Shown here one piece after another: positions 20,223 through 29,261 of a stretch of 52,640 nucleotides of DNA. Each line of letters begins with the position of its first letter. Position 1 is the stretch's first letter. A program made the translations under genes and the position numbers. This DNA comes from CAZPUR01 sp964589815 (lineage in GTDB: Bacteria > Patescibacteriota > Microgenomatia > UBA1400), in assembly GCA_964589815.1 (NCBI GenBank), contig CAZPUR010000007.1, positions 1 through 52,640 on the forward strand, written 5' to 3'. Below the pieces are notes generated by a model. That model was not told the origin of the DNA. It was given only the letters and a program-made list of their open reading frames with translations, and searched no databases.

Positions 20223-22382
20223 ATGTCGTGGTTTGATTTTAAAACTCTTATCACTCCAGATTTTGGCGCCAGCGATATTTGGCATCAATACTTGCCCTAT
20301 AAATTTTTCCTCAGCCAATCATTAAAGCAAGGTCACCTTCCCTTGTGGTGCCACCAGATAGGCAATGGCCTGCCTATTCTGGCTCAAGGACAAATGGGGG
20401 CTTTTAATTTAATTAATCTCATCTTATTCGGACTGTTTCCTTTTCCCTTGGCCGTTAATTTGTTTTATCTTGCTTGTCTTTTGACTGCTTTGCTGGGGGC
20501 ATATTTATTGGTTTTAAGCCTGCGATTTAAGAAATTAACCGCTACTTTTTTTGCTTTATCTTTTACTTTCTCTGGTTTTATGATTGCTCATCTCAGCCAC
20601 TGGGATATTCTTCAGGCCGCCAGTTTACTGCCTTTAACTTTTCTCTTGCTTAATCAATTCTTAGAAAAGAAAAACTATAAATACTTGCTCGGACTAAGTT
20701 TTGTTCTCAGTCAACAGCTCTTCACCGGCGCTAGCCAAATAGTCTTTATTAATTTCACCGGCTTGCTGATTTTTCTTCTTTTAAAACGAAGTCAACCTTC
20801 TTTCTTGCTAAAAGACTTATTATTTTTTCTTTTATCCATCCTTTTCAGCTTTAGCCTAAGCGCCATCCAGCTTCTTCCTTCTTGGGAATATATTAACTAT
20901 TCTATAAGAAGCCAGGGCTTAAATTTTGATGAAGTAACCCGATTTCCTTATCCTTTAAAACACGTTTTCACTTTCTGGCAACCCTTTCTCTTTGGTCATC
21001 CTAAGGACGGAACCTATCCGCTTTTCAGTGAAAAATGGGGAATATTTTGGGAAAACACGGCTTATTTTGGCAAAATAGCTCTCATCCTCAGTCTCCTGGG
21101 TTTATTTATTAAACCAAAAAATAAAAATAAACAGGGGCTTAAAAAAACTAGCTTAATCATCCTAGTTTTTTCCTTCTTGCTAGTTTTAGGTAAAAATTCA
21201 CCTTTTTACTTTATTTTTACTTTTTTCCCTTTTAATTTATTCCGTGTCCCTTCTCGTTTTCTGCTGCTGGTTTTATTCTCTCTTCTCATTCTTGCCAGCC
21301 TTGCTTTGGAATCCTTAAGAAAAAGGTTAAAAAAAATATCTCTAGTTCTGGTGAGTAGTCTTATCCTCATCAATCTCTTTGATTTGGGTTATCATTTTCT
21401 CAATTATCATCCCCGGCAGGATTTTAACCGCTGGCTTTCTTTACCGCCTACAGCTGAATTTCTGATCAAGAATCAAGTTCAAGAAAAAATCTTTTCTTTG
21501 GGGAAAAGGGAGGCATGGAATCAAATATTTGTTAATCAAGGCTGGCAGGAGGAGGAAGAAAGTTTCCATTATCTCAGGAATAGCCTAGATCCCAATCTGA
21601 ATCTCTTATTTAATCTCAAACAGTTAGGAGAACATAATAGTATCCCTCTAAGAAGACAACAATTTTTAGAGACCATCCTTTTCTCTTATTTAAGCTTAAA
21701 TGAAGATGAACAAACCATTACTGTAGAAAAACCAGCCCTCAAAATACTGGTCCTAAATCACGTTAAATATCTTATTTCTTCTTTAGAAATTAATTCAGAA
21801 AACTTAAAAGAAGTTTACCAAGTCAAACCTGGTTCAGATAATTTAGAAAATAGTCGGTCAGAACTGCCTGTTTTTAGAATCTACCAGTTAGATTCTTTTC
21901 TGCCTTTTGCCCGGATTGTCTTTGACTACCAATTGGCTAAGAGCATTTCTGGTTTTCACCAACTCCTCAATCAAGAGACTTTTGATGAACAAAAAACAGT
22001 TATCCTAGAAAATAAATTGGAAGAAGAGTTAGGCCAAGAAACAGACTCCCAGATAAATATTTTAAAGAACGAGGCTGGAGAAATAATTTTGGATATATTC
22101 ATTTCTCAACAGGGGATTCTTACTTTGGCTGATAGTTATTACCCCGGCTGGCAGGCAACAGTTGATGGTCAAAAAACCAAAATCTTTCCGGCTAATTTAA
22201 ACCAAAAAGCCCTCTTTATTCCCGCCGGGCAACATCGGGTCGAAGTCTTTTATAAACCTAAAGCATTTTATTGGGGGGCAATCATCAGCCTAATTGCTTA
22301 TCTAATCTTTATCTACTTAGTAATTCGTCCAAAGAAGTCTTTTTTTCCTGAATCTGCAAACATTGGCCCTCAAACATCTTAG
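20223..22382 (+). CDS. YfhO-family polytopic membrane protein (GT-C glycosyltransferase-like)
   Basis: A 719-residue protein with about a dozen membrane segments, an N-terminal loop DFGASDIWHQYLPYKFFLS carrying the acidic residues expected of GT-C enzymes, and a long soluble C-terminal part ending in a YfhO-type beta domain (YYPGWQATVDGQKTKIF) before a last membrane segment. YfhO relatives add sugars to cell-surface polymers. It is the only plus-strand gene inside the pilus locus, and its 3' end overlaps the convergent DUF2723 gene by 74 bp. The start at 20223 rests on the leaderless promoter. Acceptor unknown. Confidence 0.8.
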   Translation: MSWFDFKTLITPDFGASDIWHQYLPYKFFLSQSLKQGHLPLWCHQIGNGLPILAQGQMGAFNLINLILFGLFPFPLAVNLFYLACLLTALLGAYLLVLSLRFKKLTATFFALSFTFSGFMIAHLSHWDILQAASLLPLTFLLLNQFLEKKNYKYLLGLSFVLSQQLFTGASQIVFINFTGLLIFLLLKRSQPSFLLKDLLFFLLSILFSFSLSAIQLLPSWEYINYSIRSQGLNFDEVTRFPYPLKHVFTFWQPFLFGHPKDGTYPLFSEKWGIFWENTAYFGKIALILSLLGLFIKPKNKNKQGLKKTSLIILVFSFLLVLGKNSPFYFIFTFFPFNLFRVPSRFLLLVLFSLLILASLALESLRKRLKKISLVLVSSLILINLFDLGYHFLNYHPRQDFNRWLSLPPTAEFLIKNQVQEKIFSLGKREAWNQIFVNQGWQEEEESFHYLRNSLDPNLNLLFNLKQLGEHNSIPLRRQQFLETILFSYLSLNEDEQTITVEKPALKILVLNHVKYLISSLEINSENLKEVYQVKPGSDNLENSRSELPVFRIYQLDSFLPFARIVFDYQLAKSISGFHQLLNQETFDEQKTVILENKLEEELGQETDSQINILKNEAGEIILDIFISQQGILTLADSYYPGWQATVDGQKTKIFPANLNQKALFIPAGQHRVEVFYKPKAFYWGAIISLIAYLIFIYLVIRPKKSFFPESANIGPQTS

Positions 22383-24375
22383 CTTCTTCTTCATTTTCAA
22401 AGCACTCTAGGGATGTTTTTCTCAGGTAACCTAAAGTCTGAGCATCGCTCTCGTTAAGGCTTAAAGCTTTTAAAAACATTTCTTTAGCCTTCTGACAGTC
22501 CTTATTTTTCAAAGCTGCCGCTCCTTGTCCAAGATAAGCCTGGGTATTGTCAGCATCAAGTCTGGCCGCTTGTTGAAAAAATTCTTCTGCTTCACTTAAA
22601 AACTCATTTTGGAGAAAAAAATCTCCTAGGTCTATCCTTCCCCGGCTATAAACTCTCAAAACATCGGCTAGAAATAAATTCCGGTATTGACCCAGGCTCG
22701 CGCTTAAGGGATCGGTAAAGCCTGACCAAAGTTTTAAATTCTTTGCCACCGTGCTGGCCGTTGCTGGTCTGTCTTCGCCCAGATAATATTGCCAACTTAA
22801 ACCATAAGGAAGCCAGTGTTCTGGCGACTCTGCAATTAATCTATCGGTGAAGATAGCAAAGCGCTGGTGATTTTTTTCAATCAATTCCTCCAAGTTTTGC
22901 TCATGGTCTTTTTTATCAGAAACTTCAATTTGAGGAAAATTTTTTTTCATTATCTTTTGATAAAAAGGCGCTGGCAAATGAGGATAGCTTAAAATAATCA
23001 CATCTTTTCTTTCCTGTAAAACATCATGAACATACCAAGTATTAAAAACGGTCGTATCTGAAGAAAGAATTAAAATGCTTCCTTCGGGCAAAGGTTCTAA
23101 TAGGTTCCGGCACATATTTTCGGCGGTAAAATCATTTTTCAAAATAGTAATTTTCTTAAAATTGTAAACCAGCAGACTCAAAGGAATGATGAAAAAAATT
23201 ATTTTAAAACCGCTTAAAAAAATGTTTTTGCTGAAGGGGGAGAAATTAATTTTTTTTACCAGCTTTTCGGTTTGGTCATATATAAATTCTACCCCCAAGG
23301 CCAAACATAAAACCATCAAAATATAAGGTAGTATCAAAAACCTCTCAAAAGTAGCAACCATAAAATCATTAAGAAGCATAAAACTGGCATAAAAAACAAA
23401 AAACAGGCAAGTAAGTAAACTGATTAAGATAAAAGCAAAAAAATTCTTGTTTTTTTGATAAAGCCTAAATAGACCAACAGGAATTAAAACCAGACCTAAA
23501 AGGGTAAAATCTTCCCAAGATAATTTAAAAAACGCAAACAGGGCATAGAGTCTCAGTAGGGGGGTATTGCCCAGGTTACTATTGGCAATAAAAGTCCCAT
23601 AATCTTTTCTTAAAACCAAATGAATTAAATTTTTTAAGTTAACCGGATTATCCCAACAAACTAAAGGTGTTTTCCGGCATGTCCATAGGGGATAGAGATA
23701 AAATGAAAGGCCAATGAGAAAAATCAAAACCAATGTAGGGACGCATCGTGATGCGCCCGCCTTGATACGTGACCAAATGCCTTTATTCTTAAAAATTAAA
23801 TACAAAAACCCAGGGAATAATAAAAGAATGGTGTGATGATGAGCTAATGATAATCCCAAGAGCAAAAAAAACAGAATCAATCGTTTCCCTGCAGAAATGC
23901 AAGTTGTTGTGCCCGTTCGTCCAGAGGACGATCGGCCTATGGCCGAAAAAAACAAATATATCAACCCCAGCGCCAATAAATTATTTAAAGCAAAAACCTC
24001 GGCCAACTCCGAATACAACCAGAAAGGGTAAAGAAAGGCCAACATCAACGTCCCCAATAGGGCAACCCAATTGGTCATTTTTTTTAACAATAAATAAAAT
24101 ATGGCTAGGCTAGCGGCTGAACTTAAAGAAGAAATCAAACCCACCCGCCAAGCAGGAGTGGAAATTTTGAGCCCGTGAATTAAAAGGGAAGCGATTAAGG
24201 TATAAAAAGGATAGCCAGGTGGATGAGGGATACCCCAAACCCAAGCAGCGGTGACTAAATCACCGCTGTCTCCACCATAAATGCTTTTTATCTGCCAAAA
24301 GCAGTAAAAAATAAAAAAACCAAGGAGAAGGGCAAAAGCCTCTACTTTTTCTCTGGTACAAATCTTACTTGGCAC
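22309..24375 (-). CDS. DUF2723/TMEM260-like membrane glycosyltransferase with C-terminal TPR
   Basis: The first extracytoplasmic loop has GGDSGDLVTAAWVWGIPHPPG, the hallmark of the DUF2723 family, related to protein O-mannosyltransferases of the GT-C fold. About ten membrane segments follow. A large soluble C-terminal part ends in TPR-like repeats (AEEFFQQAARLDADNTQAYLG and the next unit). GTG at 24375, overlapping the prepilin gene by 11 bp, is the preferred start. Two repeat-derived segments are embedded: the 28-bp double hairpin at 23917-23944 and a GCATC-GATGC palindrome at 23738-23757. Being co-directional with pilin genes, pilin O-glycosylation is a reasonable guess. Confidence 0.8.
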   Translation of the reverse strand: MPSKICTREKVEAFALLLGFFIFYCFWQIKSIYGGDSGDLVTAAWVWGIPHPPGYPFYTLIASLLIHGLKISTPAWRVGLISSLSSAASLAIFYLLLKKMTNWVALLGTLMLAFLYPFWLYSELAEVFALNNLLALGLIYLFFSAIGRSSSGRTGTTTCISAGKRLILFFLLLGLSLAHHHTILLLFPGFLYLIFKNKGIWSRIKAGASRCVPTLVLIFLIGLSFYLYPLWTCRKTPLVCWDNPVNLKNLIHLVLRKDYGTFIANSNLGNTPLLRLYALFAFFKLSWEDFTLLGLVLIPVGLFRLYQKNKNFFAFILISLLTCLFFVFYASFMLLNDFMVATFERFLILPYILMVLCLALGVEFIYDQTEKLVKKINFSPFSKNIFLSGFKIIFFIIPLSLLVYNFKKITILKNDFTAENMCRNLLEPLPEGSILILSSDTTVFNTWYVHDVLQERKDVIILSYPHLPAPFYQKIMKKNFPQIEVSDKKDHEQNLEELIEKNHQRFAIFTDRLIAESPEHWLPYGLSWQYYLGEDRPATASTVAKNLKLWSGFTDPLSASLGQYRNLFLADVLRVYSRGRIDLGDFFLQNEFLSEAEEFFQQAARLDADNTQAYLGQGAAALKNKDCQKAKEMFLKALSLNESDAQTLGYLRKTSLECFENEEEAKMFEGQCLQIQEKKTSLDELLSR
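23738..23757 (-). repeat. GGGACGCATC-GT-GATGCGCCC palindromic repeat in coding sequence
   Basis: Imperfect inverted repeat centred on GCATC-GT-GATGC, encoding a short hydrophilic loop (Ala-Gly-Ala-Ser-Arg-Cys) between membrane segments of the DUF2723 protein. The GC-rich content stands out from the AT-rich surroundings. Confidence 0.6.
23917..23944 (-). repeat. Double-hairpin palindromic repeat, copy 2 (inside the DUF2723 gene)
   Basis: Stems TCGTCC-AGA-GGACGA and GGCC-TAT-GGCC. Reverse-complemented, it matches the recG copy (10252-10279) at 26 of 28 bases. It encodes AIGRSSSGR, parallel to ARGRSSPGR in RecG, so both copies are read in the same frame and orientation relative to their genes. 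Confidence 0.8.
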
Positions 24376-24850
24376 ACCAGTAACAACTGCCGCTGGTAAG
24401 ACAACCAGAGGTATCACTTAAAGTACCGCCAGTTTGATTAAAATAGGTATTTGGCTCTCCTCTGACGGATTTTGACTCAGGTGCAAAACAAACTCTCGGG
24501 TCATCTCCAGTAGGGTCAGTTAAATAAATCTTTTTTAAATTACTTTCTGTCTTAAACTTATCTTTTAATTCGCCCAAGGCCACTAAAGATTGGATATAAG
24601 TTCCGGTAACGCTCGATAATAAAGTAGCATTAGGATTACTGGTTCCCCAAGGAAGTATTTCTTTAGAGGAATAATATCTTAGGGCAGCATTATAAAACTC
24701 TTCAATCGCGCTCCTTGTAGCCGTGTCTCTGGCTCTCTTAAGCTGTTCAATAGGATCCAAGGCGGCCATTAAACCTAAAGCCAGAATCCCTAAAATGGCA
24801 ATCACAATTAAAAGTTCAATTAAGGTGAAACCCGATTTTAAATTTTTCAT
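24365..24850 (-). CDS. Type IV prepilin, second locus copy near pilC
   Basis: MKNLKSGFTLIELLIVIAIL is a canonical prepilin leader with Glu at +5, followed by PIEQLKRARDTATRSAIEEF and a Tyr-rich helix end. The 161-residue protein has a C-terminal cysteine-rich tail (CLTSGSCYWCAK) that could form disulfides. It sits between pilC and the DUF2723 glycosyltransferase, separate from the main pilin cluster, and could be a specialised or tip subunit. Confidence 0.87.
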   Translation of the reverse strand: MKNLKSGFTLIELLIVIAILGILALGLMAALDPIEQLKRARDTATRSAIEEFYNAALRYYSSKEILPWGTSNPNATLLSSVTGTYIQSLVALGELKDKFKTESNLKKIYLTDPTGDDPRVCFAPESKSVRGEPNTYFNQTGGTLSDTSGCLTSGSCYWCAK

Positions 24851-24902
24851 TTTTTATCTTTCGCTTTACTTTTCACCCCCTTCCCTCTTGGAGACAAGCT
24901 TT

Positions 24903-26105
24903 TTAGAATTGACTTGTCAAATTATATATGGGCGTGATGACTGACAAAACTATAAACCCCACTCCAATACCAAGTATTATCATCATAAGTGGCTCTATCG
25001 CGGTTGTCAAGCCTTTAATGGCCATTTCTGTTTCTTGTTCAAAATAAGTGGCAATTTTACCCAAAACCTCGCCCACTTTCCCGGTCTGCTCTCCTACGGA
25101 AACCATCTGAATCACAATCGGCGGGTATTCTTCGAATTTCTCCAAAGCAGAGGTTAAAGGCAAGCCTTTTTCCACCGCTTTGGCCGCTAATCTAATCGAG
25201 TCTTCAAAAATTACATTGGAGGCCGCCTCAGCCACAATATTTAATGATTCAATAATAGGCACGCCAGCATTAATCAACATTGATAAAGTTCGCGAAATTT
25301 GGGTTAAAACTACTTTACCAATTAACTTGCCTATAAGAGGTAGGTGTAAGAAAAAACGGTCAGAAACTTCTCTTCCATGTTTGGTTTTTCGCCATTTTCT
25401 GAAAAGAAAAAAGGCGGCTAAAACCATTAAAATTATCAGATACCAAAAGGCGGCCATAAATTTGGAAATATTAATCAAAATTTGAGTTGGTAAAGGTAAT
25501 TGCGCTTCCATCTCTTGGTACATCTGGGTCAGTTTAGGCACCACATAAACCATCATAATAAAAGCCACCGCCACCATAGCGCCAATAATTAAAGAAGGGT
25601 AAAGAAGGGCGCTTTGCACCTTTCTTTTAAAAGCCTGTTGTTTTTCCAAATTATCAGCCAGCTGAGCTAGAATCTGGTCTAATTTACCGGCTGTTTCTCC
25701 GCTTTTCACTAAGGAAATATAAGTTTTAGAAAAAACATCCCGATGCGAACTTAAGGCCTGATGAAAAGTAGAACCTGCCTCAATCTTTCTGATAATATCA
25801 CTTAAAATTCTGGTCATTTTTGACTGAGACTGCTCTTGAATAATAGTTAGAGAATTGGTCAGGGTTAAACCTGCCTTAATCATGGTAGAAAGTTGACGGG
25901 TAAATTCAGTCAGTTCCTTGCTGGAGATTTTTCTAAACAAAAGCAAAAAAGACAATCCCGGTCCTGTTCTTTTCTCCCCAAGTTTAAAAACTACTAAATT
26001 TTTCTCATGAAGTAAAATCAAGGCTTCTTTTTTAGAAACAGCTTCAACAATACCGGTGACGGTTTTACCTTTAAAAGTTCTAGCTTTATAACTAAACTTT
26101 CGCAT
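24903..26105 (-). CDS. pilC: Type IV pilus inner-membrane platform protein PilC
   Basis: A 400-residue T2SSF-family protein with two homologous domains. The N-terminal KFSYKARTFKGKTVTGIVEA, ELTEFTRQLSTMIKAGLTL and the second-domain counterpart TLSMLINAGVPIIESLNIV are typical, with three membrane segments. It forms the platform between PilB/PilT ATPases and the growing pilus. Its start abuts the pilT stop. Confidence 0.94.
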   Translation of the reverse strand: MRKFSYKARTFKGKTVTGIVEAVSKKEALILLHEKNLVVFKLGEKRTGPGLSFLLLFRKISSKELTEFTRQLSTMIKAGLTLTNSLTIIQEQSQSKMTRILSDIIRKIEAGSTFHQALSSHRDVFSKTYISLVKSGETAGKLDQILAQLADNLEKQQAFKRKVQSALLYPSLIIGAMVAVAFIMMVYVVPKLTQMYQEMEAQLPLPTQILINISKFMAAFWYLIILMVLAAFFLFRKWRKTKHGREVSDRFFLHLPLIGKLIGKVVLTQISRTLSMLINAGVPIIESLNIVAEAASNVIFEDSIRLAAKAVEKGLPLTSALEKFEEYPPIVIQMVSVGEQTGKVGEVLGKIATYFEQETEMAIKGLTTAIEPLMMIILGIGVGFIVLSVITPIYNLTSQF

Positions 26106-27170
26106 TTATTTTCTCTCTCCTTTTAACATCCTAATCAACTCCTGAGGCCGTAAACTCCAGGCCAAAGCTGTTTCTTGAGAAATTTTGCCTAGGTGAATCC
26201 ATTGAAGCAAGCTTTTTTCCATACTCAGCATCCCCATTTCCTGAGAGGTTTGAATAATATTATCAATCATATGGGTCTTTCCCTCTCTGATGGTGGCTTT
26301 GATGGCTGAAGTCGCCAATAAAACCTCCACCGCCGGCACCCGCTCACCGGCGAGGGTGGGTAATAGACGTTGGGAAAAAACTGCTTCTAAAGAATTAGAA
26401 AGCTGCATTCTCACCTGGGCTTGTTGATGTTCTGGAAAAACATCCACAATTCGGTCAATCGTCTGAGCGGCACTATTAGTATGTAAGGTGGTCAAAACTA
26501 AATGGCCGGTTTCAGCAATGGTTAGGGCGGCGGCAATGGTTTCATAATCCCTCATCTCTCCAACCAGAACTACATCAGGATCTTCCCTTAAAACCGAACG
26601 CAGGGCGATTGACCAGGAATGGGTGTCATAATGCATTTCTCTTTGTGAAACAATACTCTTCCTATTCTGATAAATATATTCTATGGGGTCTTCGACAGTG
26701 ACAATATGTTCACTTCTGGTTTGGTTAATCTCTTCAATCACCGCCGCCAAGGTGCTGGACTTACCATGACCCGTAGGGCCAGTAACTAAAATAAAACCTG
26801 ATTTAAGTTGAGTAAAGCGATGGGTAATCTTAGGTAAATTAAGTTCTTCGATAGTTTTAATTCTGGCGGGAATTAGCCTTAAGGCCGCCGCCAGCCTGCC
26901 TCTTTCAAAATAAGCATTGATTCTGAATCTGGCTTTATTTTCATGATTATAAGAAAAGTCAATTTCTTTATTATTTAAGAGACTCTCTTTTTGCTCCGGC
27001 GTTAAAAGGGAAAAAACTAAATTCTTTACCTCTTCAGGGGATAATAAAGCCTCTTGTGACAGGAGGGTAAGCGCCCCCTGGATTCTTAACATAGGTGCTG
27101 AATTTACCAATAAATGAAGGTCTGAAGCTTGGTATCTTATGGTAAGTTCTAAAAGTTGATTAATATCCAA
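26106..27170 (-). CDS. pilT: Pilus retraction ATPase PilT
   Basis: Hexameric ATPase expected to power pilus retraction. Walker A is VTGPTGHGKSSTLAAV, the Asp box LREDPDVVLVGEMRD, and the His box TGHLVLTTLHTNSAAQTIDR. The N-terminal PAS-like region has ASDLHL, and AIREGKT-like (TIREGKTHMIDN) near the C-terminus is a PilT signature. At 354 residues it is full length. Presence of PilT implies dynamic pili, useful for attachment or DNA uptake. Confidence 0.94.
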   Translation of the reverse strand: MDINQLLELTIRYQASDLHLLVNSAPMLRIQGALTLLSQEALLSPEEVKNLVFSLLTPEQKESLLNNKEIDFSYNHENKARFRINAYFERGRLAAALRLIPARIKTIEELNLPKITHRFTQLKSGFILVTGPTGHGKSSTLAAVIEEINQTRSEHIVTVEDPIEYIYQNRKSIVSQREMHYDTHSWSIALRSVLREDPDVVLVGEMRDYETIAAALTIAETGHLVLTTLHTNSAAQTIDRIVDVFPEHQQAQVRMQLSNSLEAVFSQRLLPTLAGERVPAVEVLLATSAIKATIREGKTHMIDNIIQTSQEMGMLSMEKSLLQWIHLGKISQETALAWSLRPQELIRMLKGERK

Positions 27171-27315
27171 GTTAATAAATCCAAAGCCCGAAATCCGAAA
27201 TGCTAAACAAATTCAAAATTCTAAATTCAAATGATCAAAATGTTTTGAATTTTGAAAGTTAAAATTTAAATATTGTTTCGAATTTCGATATTCGAATTTC
27301 GAATTTAAAGAGCTC

Positions 27316-29046
27316 CTAGTCTCTAGAAACTCTCATCACTTCCTCAATGGTGGTTATACCTTCGAGTGCTTTTAAATAGCCATCTTGAGTCATGCTGATC
27401 ATCCCTTCTTTTTGAGCTTGCGTTTCTATTTTTGAGGCCGGCGCTCTTTCTAAAATCAGATGACTGATTTTTTCTGTAATAGGTAAAACCTCAAAAATCC
27501 CAATTCTGCCGGCATAGCCTGTTTCATTGCACTCAGGGCATTTTTTTCCTCGATAAAGTTTAGCTTTTCCCGGCTCATAAGTAAAAAGGGGTCCCAAAAC
27601 TCTTTTAATATTCTCCACCGCCTCTTGGGGCGGTAAATATTCTTCTTTGCAGTGAGTGCAGATTCTCCTCACCACTCTTTGACCTACCACACAAATCATC
27701 GCCGAAGCTAAAAGATAAGACTCAGCTTTCATGTTTAAAAGCCGAGGGATGGCTCCGGCCGCGCTATTGGTGTGTAAAGTAGAAAAAACCAAATGGCCGG
27801 TTAGAGCCGCTTGAATCGCCAGCGAGGCTGTTTCTTCATCCCGGACTTCACCCACCATGATAATATCTGGGTCTTGCCTTAAAAAAGAACGTAATCCTGA
27901 AGCAAAAGTTAAACCTGCACCTGGGTTAGTCTGCACCTGGTTTACCCCGGCGATCTCGTATTCTACTGGGTCCTCTAAAGTAATAATATTGACGCGGGCA
28001 GTGTTAATCTTAGATATGGCTGAGTATAAAGTTGTGGTCTTCCCCGAACCAGTCGGGCCGGTGACTAAAATAATTCCGTGAGGTAAAAAAACCGCCTGGT
28101 TAAGGTTATTTAAAGCCCGACCGCGAACTCCTAGGTCAGCCAAACTAGGCACGCCGCCAGTCTTCTTTAAAAGCCTCATCACGATTTTTTCACCATGAAC
28201 CGAGGGTAGGGAAGAAACCCGTAAATCAACTTCTTCTACTCCGGATCTAAAACTGAATCTTCCATCCTGGGGCAGTCTTTTTTCATCAATTCTCATCCGG
28301 GACAAGATTTTAATCCGAGAAACTACCGCTTCATGAACTGAACGAGGCAAAACTAATTTCTCATGTAAAATACCATCAATTCTGTATCTAATGCGCGTTT
28401 TTTCTTCGTGGGGTTCGATGTGAATATCAGAGGCCTTAGCCTTAATGGCAAAATCAAGTAGAGTAGAAACAATTTTGGCAATCGGCGCTTCCCTGATAAT
28501 TTTACCGATCTTCTCTACATCTAAAACTTTTCCTTCGATTTCTTCTTTGTCACTTTCTTTTAAGGCCGCCGTCACCTGGGTAGAAAGACTCTGCCGGTAA
28601 TACTGATTAATAGCTTCTAGAATATTAGGCTTTAGACCTATGGCCGGCTTGATTCTTTTTTGAGTTTTTTGCTCTAAAAACTCAATCGCCTTTAAGTCAG
28701 AAGGGTCTTTCATCACTAATGACAACTCTTGTTTTTCTTTATCTAAAGCATAAGGAAAGCAGGCATAGCGCCGGGCCACTGATTCAGGCAGTAACCGAAT
28801 CGCTTCAGGAGAAACACTGATTTCTTTTAAATCAACAAAAGGAAGATTAAAAAGTTCTGCCTTGGCCTTAGCCAATTCTTCTGGAGAGACAAATTTTTTC
28901 TCATCAATTATCTGTTCAAAAGTTTTTCCGCTATTAACATTTTCGAGCTTAATTTTATCATAGGCTATTTTATCAATCGCTCCCTGGCTAATTAGAACGT
29001 CTAAAATAGTTTTTGGTTCACTGGTTGGTGGTTGGGCAGAAACCAT
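27316..29046 (-). CDS. pilB: Pilus extension ATPase PilB
   Basis: A 576-residue GspE/PilB ATPase with an N-terminal MshEN-like domain, Walker A VTGPTGSGKTTTLYSAI, the Asp box LRQDPDIIMVGEVRDEET, and a zinc-binding tetracysteine CTHC - CPEC ahead of GYAGRIGIFEVL. It drives pilin polymerisation. The 145 bp between it and pilT are AT-rich with near-palindromic TTCGAATTTCG words and no gene. Confidence 0.95.
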   Translation of the reverse strand: MVSAQPPTSEPKTILDVLISQGAIDKIAYDKIKLENVNSGKTFEQIIDEKKFVSPEELAKAKAELFNLPFVDLKEISVSPEAIRLLPESVARRYACFPYALDKEKQELSLVMKDPSDLKAIEFLEQKTQKRIKPAIGLKPNILEAINQYYRQSLSTQVTAALKESDKEEIEGKVLDVEKIGKIIREAPIAKIVSTLLDFAIKAKASDIHIEPHEEKTRIRYRIDGILHEKLVLPRSVHEAVVSRIKILSRMRIDEKRLPQDGRFSFRSGVEEVDLRVSSLPSVHGEKIVMRLLKKTGGVPSLADLGVRGRALNNLNQAVFLPHGIILVTGPTGSGKTTTLYSAISKINTARVNIITLEDPVEYEIAGVNQVQTNPGAGLTFASGLRSFLRQDPDIIMVGEVRDEETASLAIQAALTGHLVFSTLHTNSAAGAIPRLLNMKAESYLLASAMICVVGQRVVRRICTHCKEEYLPPQEAVENIKRVLGPLFTYEPGKAKLYRGKKCPECNETGYAGRIGIFEVLPITEKISHLILERAPASKIETQAQKEGMISMTQDGYLKALEGITTIEEVMRVSRD

Positions 29047-29261
29047 AATAATTTAATTAAAATTAATACACAAAATAAGCCTTTTCAGGCTCTGTCTGTT
29101 AATAGTCTGTTAATAATAATTATTGTTTAAATTTAGTATAATGTCAATATTAAATCTCAAAACTCAAGTCTCAAAACTCAAGTCTCAATGTAAAAACTTA
29201 AAGCTAAAAAGATTTAAAAATTTAAGTTTTGGTTTTGCGTTTTGACATTTGCGATTATATT

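Noticed and set aside
29155..29190. Direct repeats of CTCAAAACTCAAGT upstream of holB as a CRISPR fragment.
   Set aside because: Only two adjoining 14-bp units, no spacers; this is the same low-complexity intergenic sequence seen at 17545, 39540 and other gaps.
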